From contig NW_026267104.1 of assembly GCF_014633365.1 (NCBI RefSeq), forward strand, positions 6,012,587 to 6,076,586: DNA of 64,000 bases, read 5' to 3'. Shown piece by piece: positions 45,669 to 57,100 of the stretch. The first letter of the stretch is position 1; the number at the start of each line of letters is the position of its first letter. A program made the position numbers and the translations under genes. The DNA comes from Diospyros lotus (taxonomy: Eukaryota; Streptophyta; Magnoliopsida; Ericales; Ebenaceae). The notes below the pieces were generated by a model. That model searched no databases, was not told the DNA's origin, and saw only the letters and a program-made list of their open reading frames with translations.

Positions 45669-46927
45669 TTCACCTCCACTTGAGAAGAATTCGTCCTCGA
45701 ATTATAATCTGAGTATGACAACTCAACGTCAGGCAAATACAAAGAAAGATCAGCAACATTGAATGTTTTGGAAATACCCATATAATTTGGCAAATCCACA
45801 ACATAAGCATTATCATTGATCTTCTTTGTAATCTTGTAAGGACCATACCTCTTTGGTTGGAGCTTGTTTTGTTGTCCTGCAGGAATCCGTTCCTTCTTCA
45901 AAAATATCATGACTTCATTTCCAACCGTAAATACTTTGTGCTTCCTATGTTTGTCAGCTACTGCCTTATACTTCTTATTCGCCTTGTGCAACTTTTGCTT
46001 GACATCTTCCTGAACTGCTTGAACATGCTCAGCTAAGTCACTAGCTGCAACACTGAAACCTGATACCTTTGGCAATTTTATCAAATCCAATGCATGATTA
46101 GGAACTTTCATGTATACGATAGAGAATTGTGATCTTTCTGTTGAGCTATGCACGGCGTTGTTGTAGGCAAATTCCGCTTGAGCTATGACTAGGTCCCATT
46201 GTCTTGGCTTATCTTTGCAAACACTGTGAATCAGATTTCCTAAGGTACGATTCACCACCTCTGTCTGTCCATCAGTCTGGGGATGTGCTATGTTGCTGAA
46301 ATTCAAAGATGAATCGAACATTCTCCGCAAGATAATCCAAAAGTGACTCAAAAACCTTATATCATGATCCGAAATAATAGTTTTAGGGACTCCATGTAGT
46401 CTAAGAATCTCCTTGAAAAACAATTTGGTTGTAGCTACTGCATCTGCCGTCTTCTTACATGGGAGAAAGTGCGCCATTTTGGAAAACCTGTCAACCACTA
46501 CAAAAACAGAATTCATACCTCGTTGGGTTCGCGGTAGACCTAACACAGAGTCCATAGACAAATCTTCCCAAATAGCATTGGGAACAGGCAATGGCATGTA
46601 GAGACCGGTGTTAGAAGAGTGCCCCTTAACTATTTGACATATATAACATCTCGCAACAATAATAGAAACATCTCTCCTTGCTCTTGGCCAATAATACCTT
46701 CCCATAACAGCTTCAATAGTCTTGTCTCTGCCAAGATGCCCTGCTAAGCCACCACCATGCAAATCCCGAATAATTTTCTCACGAAGAGATGTGCAAGGGA
46801 TGCACAATTGATTTCCCTTCAAGAGAAACCCATCATGCACATAGAAATCTCCTGACAGTTGCTGAGACATGCATTGTTCCCGCACATGTTTGAAATCCTC
46901 GTCTGTCCATATAATTCTTTCAAGCAC
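45632..46927 (-). pseudogene. Integrase region of gypsy pol
   Basis: A long ORF of 431 codons, the best preserved part. It contains the HHCC zinc-binding module ([13 protein letters not shown] ... CYICQ), the catalytic core with Asp in [10 protein letters not shown], Asp in [10 protein letters not shown] and Glu in [15 protein letters not shown], and the C-terminal GPY-type segment ([20 protein letters not shown]). The frame runs to a stop just inside the 3' LTR. It is separated from the RNase H part by a frameshift near 46905. Confidence 0.9.
45669..45682 (-). other. Polypurine tract
   Basis: The minus strand reads CAAGTGGAGGTGAA directly before the 3' LTR (TGATGC...), the usual position for plus-strand priming. 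Confidence 0.7.
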
Positions 46928-47644
46928 TCAAACCCAACAATCTTAACACTGAGAGTCTTAATCAAATCCACACGCCTACTCAAAGCGTCCGCCACTCGAT
47001 TATGCTGTCCCGACTTATGCACAATTTTATATGAAAATTTATCAATAAAAGCAAACCATCTAGCATGCATATCACTCCTCAATTGCCTTTGTTACTCAAG
47101 TACTTAAGAGCTTGGTGATTCATGTAAAGAACAAATTCTTTGGCAATCAAGTAATGTTCTCATGTCTTAAGAGCCCTCACCACTGCATAAAACTCCTTAT
47201 CATAAGTAGACCACTTTCTTCTGGCTTCACACAACTTCTCACTGAAAAATGCAATTGGTCTCTTCTCTTGGGACAACACAGCACCTATTCCCACTCCACT
47301 CGCATCACACTCAACCTCAAACAATTTGTCAAAGCTTGGCAAAGCAAAAATGTTGGCACTGCACATGGACTCATGCTAGTCTGAATGTGCCCTTTTCTCA
47401 ACAATTCCTCTACCTGCTCACGCAAAATCTCATTCTCCCTAGGACTCATCCTGTAGTGTGGTAGGTTAGGCAAGCTAGCACCAAGAACCAAGTCAATGTA
47501 ATGTTGAAGATCTCTCATAGGAGGTAGCTCATTAGGCAACTCCTCAGGAACCACATCCTGAAATTCCTCCAACAATCCCTGCACCTCCACTAGAATTTGA
47601 TTCACCTTTAGTGGCTCACTCACACTCTCTCCCTTGATAACCAA
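46819..47644 (-). pseudogene. Reverse transcriptase / RNase H region with large deletion
   Basis: 47285-47644 starts with the RT N-terminal part ([19 protein letters not shown]-like [20 protein letters not shown]) and then, within a few bases near 47355-47370, passes into another frame with [20 protein letters not shown] and [11 protein letters not shown], the start of RNase H. The whole catalytic RT core, including the YxDD motif, is absent, so roughly 0.7-0.9 kb has been deleted. A TGA (where Trp is usual) follows RALKT at 47160, then a frameshift near 47100, then the RNase H end and linker ([11 protein letters not shown]). Confidence 0.85.
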
Positions 47645-47717
47645 TAAGTGAACCTCTCAAGTATCCTTACACTCCCTCACAAACTCAAGTGTGTTTATGT
47701 GCAATAGTAAGAAAATT

Positions 47718-48308
47718 TCACCCCTCTACTTTAGAAGCTTTGCTTTGATTCTTTTCCACTATGGATAACAAAGTATAACGCACACCTTCTTTTTCAAGCT
47801 GATATGTGTTCTTTCTACCCAAGTGCTTAGCATCCACATCAAATTGCCAAGGCCTCCCAAATAAAATATGGCAAGCATCCATATCAACAATATCACAATA
47901 GATTTCGTCGGAGTACTTACCAATAGAGAAAGGCACCATGCAGCGTTCATCCACATGTATGCCACCAACTTCTTTGATCCATCCAATCATGTAAAGCCTT
48001 GGATGTTTTTCAGTAGTTAACTACATCTTTGCCACCACGTCTTTTCCTATGATGTTCCCTTGACTTCCACTATCAATAATCAACTCAAAGATTTTTTCTT
48101 TCACCGCACACCTTTTGCGAAAAAGCTTATGCCATTGAGTAGTATCTTCATTCTTTTGAGATAGCATTAACTTCCTCACTACACAGGTATATTCCCCATG
48201 TCCATAATCTTCTTCGCCATCCTCCCCATCAGGCTCGCAATATACTTCCTCTTCAGCAACATCTTTCTCTTCCCTTTCTACAATGTTAACTTTTTTCTCC
48301 TTGGACAA
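47718..48308 (-). pseudogene. Aspartic protease region of gypsy pol
   Basis: 48021-48308 has FELIIDSGSQGNIIG, the retroviral-type aspartic protease site (D-S-G). A stop and frame change follow, and 47718-47990 continues with GWIKEVGGIHV, VPFSIGKYSDEIYCDIVDMD and HILFGRPWQFD, the second half of the protease domain. Confidence 0.85.
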
Positions 48309-49428
48309 TCACTAGATCGATGCCCAACCTCATTGCACTTGAAACATTTTAAAAGAATAGGCTTTGCATAAGGATTAGGGGATTTTGGAAGATTAGAAGT
48401 AGTACCTCGAATGTTTCCCCCCGTTGTAGCCTTATTAGGGTTGACTGTATGGGGTGGATTGGAGGGTTGTGCTCCCTGAACCGACTTGCCTTTATCAAAA
48501 GCTGCTTGTTTATTTTCATTCCCACTATACCAACGATAGTTGTCATTACGAACTCTCTCACTCAACATTAACTCAGCCTTTAAAGCTAAGTTTCTTGCTT
48601 CTTGCACACTCAGAATCATTTGAACCTCAATTTTATCACGAATAGCAGACTTCAATTCATTCAAGTAATGAGCTGCTTGTTGATTGTCACTTTCTGACAA
48701 TTGGTTTCTCTCCGCCAATCGCAGAAACTCAGAGGTATATTCATTCACACTCTTCATGCCCTGTGCACATCTTTGATAAGTTTCAAACATATATTGTTCA
48801 TAGTCAGGGGGAAAAACCTACCTCTTAATAGCTGTTTCATTCGTCTCCATGTCTGAACTGGCTATCGGCCTTCCCTCAATCTCGTTTCTCTTAATCACTC
48901 CCACCAAACAGATGCACCACCCTTCAACCTGTAAGCCACTAACTTTACTTGTTGTTCATATAGGATCTCCATGTATTCGAAAAAACGGTCAACCTTAGTG
49001 ATCCAATCCAGGAACCCTTCGATATCAAGATCTCCACTAAAGGTAGGAATATCAACTTTTAGTTTATACTCATCGTTGCCCCAATGATTGTGCTAATGCG
49101 CATTCCTCCTAACCCCTCTACCACCAGGGTTAGCTATTGCAAGACCAAAATCATCATCTTCATCGCTATCTTCAATCACTGGTCTTCTAGGATTAACAAG
49201 GACATGATTAATGGGTGGTCTTCCCGCTCCGGCTTGATTCACCCCATTATTTAGGTTCCTGTCATCATCAACTCGTAGTAAGGTGCCCAATTGGTTGCTA
49301 AGTTGCTCCAATCGCTGCTGGATAGTACGAGTTACTTCCCGCTGTTCTTCGATTGCTCTCCAAACTGCGGACAACCCCTGATCACCGTCACAAGGCTGGT
49401 TGCTATCGTTACCTTCAAGATTGGCCAT
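48278..49428 (-). pseudogene. Gag region with zinc knuckle
   Basis: Starts MANLEGNDSNQPCDGDQG and runs through a coiled-coil-like segment (REVTRTIQQRLEQLSNQLG). A TAG at 49093-49095 and two more stops interrupt the gag core between 49092 and 48830, and a one-base loss in a C run lies near 48812. From 48790 the frame reads FETYQRCAQGMKSVNEYTSE and ends in a CCHC knuckle, CFKCNEVGHRSSDC. Confidence 0.85.
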
Positions 49429-49445
49429 CTGATTGGTTGATTAAT

Positions 49446-49458
49446 TGCTCTGATACCA
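49446..49458 (-). other. Primer binding site (tRNA-Met type)
   Basis: The minus strand reads TGGTATCAGAGCA two bases inside the 5' LTR, complementary to the 3' end of plant initiator tRNA-Met. Confidence 0.92.
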
Positions 49459-49460
49459 CC

Positions 49461-49876
49461 TGACGCAACGTGTAGCGCGAGTGTGAAGAAAACACACCAA
49501 AATAAACCCTTGAAAGAACAAACTTCAATGGCCGAAGCTTGACTTTCAAGAAGATGCAAAAACAAAACTATTTTGCTAAGAAAACCCAAATAGGTTGCTG
49601 AAATTTGATTAAAAAAAACTTGATTACAAACTCTAGATCCTAGGCATATTTATAGTATTTGGCTAATCCAAATCTATCTAATATTTGTAAACAAAATCCA
49701 ACTAAAATCCTAATAGAAATAAATCATAATCTAACATGAAGTAGAATTCTAAATCAAGTAGAAACATGAAATTGAATCCTAAATCAAATAGAATTCTAAA
49801 ACTTAAAAAGTATTAAAATATTGTTCCGGCGTGGTCGGGTCAGCTTTGGGCCGGGTCTTGATTGGTGACCGCATCA
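49461..49876 (-). repeat. 5' LTR of the gypsy element
   Basis: 416 bp, the pair of 45270-45668. It holds about 17 extra bases (AATAGAAATAAATCAT-like, near 49711) relative to the other copy. Confidence 0.92.
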
Positions 49877-50196
49877 ATGAGTGCATGTATGGGTATGTGA
49901 TGTCAAGATCAAGAATACACTTCACATCGAAGTGCTCAAAGGGTGTGGAAATACTGAAGTGAGCTTTCACATATCGTGTCCTTCAAAACGGCTATAACAA
50001 GAGTAAATCATCATTTGCATAAATTCTCTTCAGACCTCGTTATTCAGCCCCCCTTAAAAAAAGTCGTAAGACCTCGTTTTAAGATCGGAAATCAAATTAT
50101 AGAAGTAAAATGGAGAATTTCAGATTCACCTCATACAGACAGCAAATTTGGACATGTGATGAGAGATTCATGTTAGGAAAACAAAATTCATGCCTA
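49877..50196 (-). other. Interval between helicase stop and LTR element, probable 3' UTR
   Basis: 320 bp from the helicase stop codon to the retrotransposon. It probably contains the 3' UTR; no clear polyadenylation signal was singled out. Confidence 0.5.
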
Positions 50197-50300
50197 CTAA
50201 TTGTTTAACTTCTGTCCTTTAACCAAGCTAGAAGACTTGAATTTAGTCTTGCGCTTCCTGTTTGTTTCTGCTTCAACACTCTCCTTCAATTTTTCCAGAG
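50197..50300 (-). CDS. RH1: RH1 helicase, terminal exon
   Basis: Encodes LEKLKESVEAETNRKRKTKF and KSSSLVKGQKLNN-stop, a basic, lysine-rich tail of nucleolar type. Stop TAG at 50197-50199; acceptor AATGTGTCAG. Confidence 0.88.
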
Positions 50301-51057
50301 CTGACACATTGAGAATAACAAGGGTTAGTTCAAGAAACATCTCTTACTATTGTCCCCAAAATTAAAGGCATAACAGAGAAAAAAAACCAGAAACTACATA
50401 CAACTGGATGAAACTCAATATGACTCAGACTAACCTATTTGATGAGGTAAAATAAAATTAGTTTGGATTGTAACTAAACTGTTATTGGGAATAATCCATT
50501 TCATATACTAATATAAAACTAACTTTGGAGAAGCCTTGGTTCCCATTCTTTGTTTACCAAGTTAATAGTATATTTCTCTTAGACAGAGGAGGAAGAATGA
50601 AGTGGCCAACTCAATCATCTGGACTATCAAGTTCTTTCATTATTCATGATGGAGTGAATGAAAAGTATCAAGCTAAATGATATATAGTTGATTCATGGTT
50701 TAACATTAAGGCTCTCAGCCCTTGCCAACGTACACAACAGGAAATGTGAGCTGACTGTTAATCACTCTTAAAGCAACCAGAATAGATAAATAATTATATG
50801 ACCAGACTGACTGGCAATTACAATCCAATCTCATAAAAACCATTTCCACCTATTTTCTTATGTTTTAGTGGGGACTCGCTAAACCAAATTTAGCCCCTGC
50901 AGTTAAATCCACATTAAAAGTTGAGTTTCTCTTCTTAATACCTTTACCTGTTTCAGACAAAGAAAATTATGTTTCTGATCTTAAACATTTATAAGCAGTA
51001 CCAGTTGCAGACAACAAATCCTATTCGTGTGGCCTATAAAAAAATAACCAAACAAAT

Positions 51058-51105
<48 letters not shown>

Positions 51106-54100
51106 TTACCAGAAGTATATGTTGACTGAAGTGATTCTATGGCATCAGAAGGAACAGAGTAAACAGAACAAGAGTTGTTGTCAGCTTTCTGTAACATCTT
51201 CTTGAATCGCTTAACCTGAAACAAGAGATATATGTTGATACTTACCACAGAGCAATATCACTTCTCACCTCATATTTCTTTTAGTAGGCAAAACCAAATA
51301 GCAGCAAAATACTGGATACTGCAAAACTATTTTAGTAAGTGAAATGTATAAAAATATGACCCGCAGATTGAAATAGAAGACAAGTACCAATCAAACTCTT
51401 AAGAATAAATTGAAATCGTCACTACGTTTAAGTCAGAAACAAGGATCAAAGTAACATTTAGATTTGTTTCGCTTAGCTTGGAATGGAAATGTTTTGGAAA
51501 CATATCAGAAAATTGCAGGAAATAGTAAAAGAAAATAAAAGCTATAGCATTGTTCTGAAATAGAACCTTATTTTTATATAAGCTTAAAAATTGAATGACA
51601 AATATTTTTTTGAGGTATACACATCTTTCTTCATAAGGTAACCATCAAATCATTTGAAAGCAAATTCAACCTACTTTAAAGTAATTGTATCAACCACAGG
51701 TTCCTGCATTTTAAATATGAATACAAACTCAACCAAACAAAAGTTACAAATCTAAAAATAATTCCAGTACAATTTGTAATAGATGCTAATATGTCAATGT
51801 TGGGAAAGTACTTAGTGAAAATTGTTTTTCCCCATCAGTAACATTGAGAATAGAACCCAACGGAGGGAAATGAATGGAAAAAGCTTCAAGTCAAAGCCTG
51901 TACTTGATAGTTTTGGAACTTAATTGCCAAAAATATCAAAATTGTTAGTAGTAGTAGAATGAGGAGGGGGGTGGGCGCCAATTAATGATAGCATCTTGTA
52001 TAGAAGAAGCATCTACTTGTTAAAAGAATAAAAACCTATACTTTCCACGATATGAGGAGGGGGGGGTGTACTTGATATTTTATATTTTTGTCAAAACTTT
52101 TTAATATATATCTTATGACATTTTGACTTATCCTCAAATGTATTCCTATAAGGAATTCATAATATCTCTCCTTATATCTTGGAAAAAAGTTACTACTTCA
52201 AAGAGTGCACCCGGCTTCCAGCTTTGCCAGGGTAGGAGGATTTCTTTTGTACCCAGCCTTCCCTTTGCTTCATTTTACTTCATTTTAAATAGCTGTTCAT
52301 AATATTTTAGGAAGTTTTCATGCTTTTTAGCATGTTTTATAGGAAACATTGGGAATACGATTTTTAAGATAGTTTCATGTTGTTCATCAAGGAGCTGTTT
52401 CAATGGAACAGAAGAAAACTTTGTTCCTTGGTTCAAAATAATATTTCTAGTTCAAATTACATGTGACTCTTAGCCTTCCTTCTAAGAGTGGTGACGTAAG
52501 GAACTTTTTCAGGTGGGATCATTCAAAAATTAAGAGTAAATATCAAATCTATTTATAGAAAGTCTACAAGGTAAATGTCATCTGACATGAGTCTCTTTTT
52601 GATATTTAATTCTACTGTCACATAACACAAGTTGAATATTTTTTGTAGAAACTAGAATGCTTTATGAGAGATTTGAATACTAGCATTAGTTTGATTTGCT
52701 TATAGAAAAATTGAACCTTAAAAAATTGCGGGCACACCTATCACATCCTCCTAGATAGTGTGCCATAGCAACTCCTCTCAGTTATCAGAATTATCTGCAA
52801 TCTCTCCATACAAGGATCATGATATCCATGTGAATCTCCAAGTGCCATTCTCATGTGGCAGAACGTAAATATCCCCAACCTCTCCCTTCATTGATCAAAT
52901 AAGGAAATACAGATACCCCTATACATAAAATCTTTGTTAAAAGGATGTTCAGATCACCTCCTCAACATGACAGATTGAACTCTCCACCTGAGCTCCACTA
53001 TACATTCATGGAACCACCCTTATTCCCCTATACATAAACCAAGTAGTTTTTTTTTTTTTTCCCTCTTTTTCCTTCCTAAGTGTTTTTTTTTTTTTTTTTT
53101 TTTTTGGGGGGGGGGGGGTTCTGTTCTTCATTTCCTCCTTCAATCCAAGGGGGACTTCCTCAATCCCATCCACTCAACTCTTAGTGTGTCTATTGCTCTT
53201 CTTTTGACATGTTTCACATGTCCAAACTATTTTAATTGTGTCTCACACATCGGACAAACTAGTTCATATTCAAAAAAGAATGTCATGGGTAGGATTTTAA
53301 GGAACATCATATGGGACATGCTTCTAAGCATCATCATTCCATTGAAAAATGCTCCTCTGATCCAGCCAAAAAAGAAAAAGAAAAAAGTTCCTCCATTCTT
53401 TTGAAAGATTTATGATTCCACTTTCCCATCTTTCTACAACTTAGACAAGCAATCATCTAGAATTCACTTTAGACAGGCAACAAACCTGGTCTTTACGAAG
53501 AAGTGTAAAGCAACGCCCTGACTGGCCTGCTCTAGCAGTTCGACCAGCTCGATGAACGTATGTCTTTATGTATGCCGGCACATCATAGTTGATAACATGT
53601 CTGACCCCTTCAACATCCATTCCACGAGTCATTGCATCAGAGGAAACAAGTGTTTGTATTCCTCCCTTCCGAAATGCCTTCAATGTCTTGCTGAAGAATA
53701 AATTCTCACCATTATCAGAGTCCAATAGGTTTACACTTATTGAGACAAACTTGAAGTTTATGACAGGATAAATTACAGCCTTCCAGTAGGTATCGAAAGA
53801 GCCAAAGACTAGACATATTGCCAAAAGTTAGAAACAGGTGTGTCCACAGTAACAGTTTATTGACCAGAAGTTTACACAGGATGATACCACGTACAAACAT
53901 TCACATTACAGCAAAATGGCAGGCAGTTGATATCATTTTATATTCTCTGTCCCCCATTTTATGCCCAAAATAAAGTATTATAGCTCTAAAATAAGAATTG
54001 ACCACTCAGAGATAGTTCCTTGTAAGAGAAAATTAGAATCTAGGGGACAAGCAAAGACATAAATGAACATCTTCCATCAAGTACCAAGCACCTAAGAAAT

Positions 54101-57100
54101 GATGAAGAATAAGGATGCCCAAAAAACCCAGTAAAACAATTATCCAGTAGCTGATAACCTAAAAATCATAATTTACAAAATATATTAAAGAATGGTCCCT
54201 TTTTCATACAAATAAATACACAGCACCACAGTGAGCAAATCCAACTCCAATTAATATATTTTAAAAAAATTGATTCCAGCAAATTTGCAGATATAATGCA
54301 TGGCAATGAGTCCCAAAAATGGGTCCCTGATTGGGTCCCCAATTAAAATTAAAACAAGTATAAAAATTGAGAAATAGGCATAAGATTTATTTGAAAATTT
54401 GTTAAAACAAGTATGTAAATGGGTAAATGGGAGACCCATTGCCATCCCTTATATTTTAATAATGCTCTCATGAATTAAGTTTTTATAGCAAAATGGTAAC
54501 TAATTTTGTGCAGAAGTGGCTAAATAAGTTCCTTGAGTCAAATATAATGAAATTACACGTCTTCACAGCAGATTTCATGCTTTCCTGTATTGCTATGGAA
54601 AATAGGTAATAGATAGGGGCACAACCAGTGCTAATAACCTGCCTAGACATGACCATGGTGACATAATGGTCTATGTAGAGTTGTAAAATTCATACCATAC
54701 TGGACTATACTATCATTCCGATGAGAAAACAAAATGAATAAGGAGTCAGTATCATTCCAGTAGCAATACTGGCTGGTACCAGCTAATATCAGGCAGTATT
54801 GGCCAGCAGTACCGGTCCACATACAATCTTGAATGACTTTTTATAAAGGAATTTTGAATGGCAAGCATGAGGAAGGTATGTTTATAGATTTTTGTTATTT
54901 TTTTTAAAACTTTGGATGTTTGTTTGTGTATGCATTTTTTAAACAGGAGGAATGTTAGTTTTGGAAATTTTGTTATTTTGGAATTCTGAATGTTAAACAA
55001 GAAGAATTTTTATGTTTGTCTTATGCCTTTTTTTTTTTTTTTGAAATTTTGAATGTAGTTTACTTGTTTATGTTGATTAAATGGATTTGAAGTATTGTCA
55101 ATTTATCATTGTTAGGTTGTGTTAAATTGGTTCTTTAGGCTTTGTTTATTTAGATTATATATGTATTTTTTTTAATAAGAGGCTATATACAATGTTTAGG
55201 TTTTCTAAATTTTAAGCTAAATTATAATATTTTTATTGAAAAATTTATTATGTTTATATATTCTGTATATTTTTGTAATTTATATTGTTAACTTATTTAT
55301 AAATCCTAAAGGGTACCCAGTATTATCTGATACCATACTATACCATACCAGTGACAAATCCATTATCTTGTCCAATACAGTATTTACAACCATGGTCTAT
55401 ACGCACTGGAAAATTGTAAAGACAATTGTCCATTAGGAATGCAGAACTTAAACCTCCTCAGTGGTCAGATTTCATGGTCACCATTCAGCAACAATAAATT
55501 TGAAAACCAAACAATGAGAACATCTACTTGGTTTTTTTCCTTGGTAATGCTAATAAAGTTCTAGTCCAAGCCATCCATGTATACCATAGAGTCTTAAGTT
55601 TTTCAACACACCCCATGATCAAGCACATCCACAGCTCATGAAATGGATTTAATCCTGTCTAGAGAAACAATCAATAATCATAAATTATGTACAATGATAA
55701 GACCAATTAAGTAGACAAATTCAGATATTACCTTCTTATGGACTGCTGCTGAAGACCAGAATATTCCTTGATCTTGATTCGTAAATCATCAAAGAAGTTC
55801 AGTAATGTGCAGAGTCTGTGGGTTGATTCTACTGAGGATGTGAAAACAATGCACTTCTCCCCTTGCAAAGTTTGAAGAAGGGCCACCAAATACAATGGTT
55901 TAAGTTTTGATTCACATATCTGCATAGAAGATTGGGGGGAAAAAAATGATAATTGAACATTAACAACCAATTTTTCCAAGGATAATATTTTTTAAGCAGG
56001 TGATATAACTAAACTTTGTGTTTGAATAGAAAGAATCAGATAGACTCAGATTGGAACAGTGTGCATCTAGACATTCTAAATTTCACAATTTTGATGATAC
56101 ATCCTCAAATAAGTTCATTGGTTCTGAGAATTGAGAAGGCAACTGTGCAGAATGAAGAGTAACAACACTACAAAAGCATATGTCCCAAGGCTCAACTGGA
56201 TAATCTTAAAACCACTGTGGGAGAGGATTGCACAATAAGAGACCGATGAGTTAGGTAATGACTTCTATTAAATTTTTGAAGCCTTAGCATAATAATAATC
56301 TCCTCAATTATTACAAAACCAAAACTTTCTTTATGCAATTAATTTTTGTAAGCAAAAAAGTCATACCAAATACAAGATTCAAGATGGACAAGTAATATAC
56401 CAAACACACTCATAGAACGAAAGTAACCAATTACTCAACTGATATTTTAAATTTCATCAAGTTCTCAACCATTTAAACAAATACTGTAGCAAATTGTACA
56501 TTTGCTACTAGTTTCAACCAGTGTTATTAAAGGCGCGCCTAGGCGCAAGGTGCGCCTAGGTGCACCCTGGGCACCTGAAAGCCTTCTAGGCAAGTGAGAC
56601 CAAAAGGCATGCCTTGGGCTTTTTAGCTGTTTTTCAAGCTTTTTATTTCACTGTTTATTACTTTATTTAATTTTTTACTGTTTAGGGTTTAAATTTATTG
56701 CTTCAACTACAAATTTGACAATAACTAAAAATGCTAATACTTCAAATGCTCTAATTGAATTTGAACTAGATGAAGATGGATAGGGAGAATTGAACAAATT
56801 CAAGGCATGCAATAACAACATGCAACATTAAGTCACCAAAACAAAGAAAGATGCAAATTCAAGTCTAGTATATTACCTACCAAAAAAATGTATGAAACTA
56901 TCATCACACTTCTAAACCATAGAAATCATCCAACAAGAGTAGATGATGTGGAAGAAGATATTAGAGATGATGCTTCTAATGATGAAAATATAGAAATGTT
57001 TGGTCTTTAGAGTGATTTTTTTTATAACATGCTTGTTAAAATATTATTAGAAGTTAAGACATATTTTATACATTTTTCTTCAACTATATTTTTATTTTAT

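Larger units (their letters stand above)
45270..49876 (-). mobile_element. Ty3/gypsy LTR retrotransposon, internally deleted (4.6 kb)
   Basis: Two LTRs (45270-45668 and 49461-49876) enclose decayed gag-pol on the minus strand, so the right LTR is the 5' LTR. The primer binding site matches initiator tRNA-Met, and a polypurine tract precedes the left LTR. The flanks share TGAG (TTGAG / ATGAG), a nearly perfect 5-bp duplication. The order gag, protease, RT, RNase H, integrase is that of Ty3/gypsy. No chromodomain is visible. The RT core is missing, and several stops and frameshifts make the element inactive. Confidence 0.93.
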
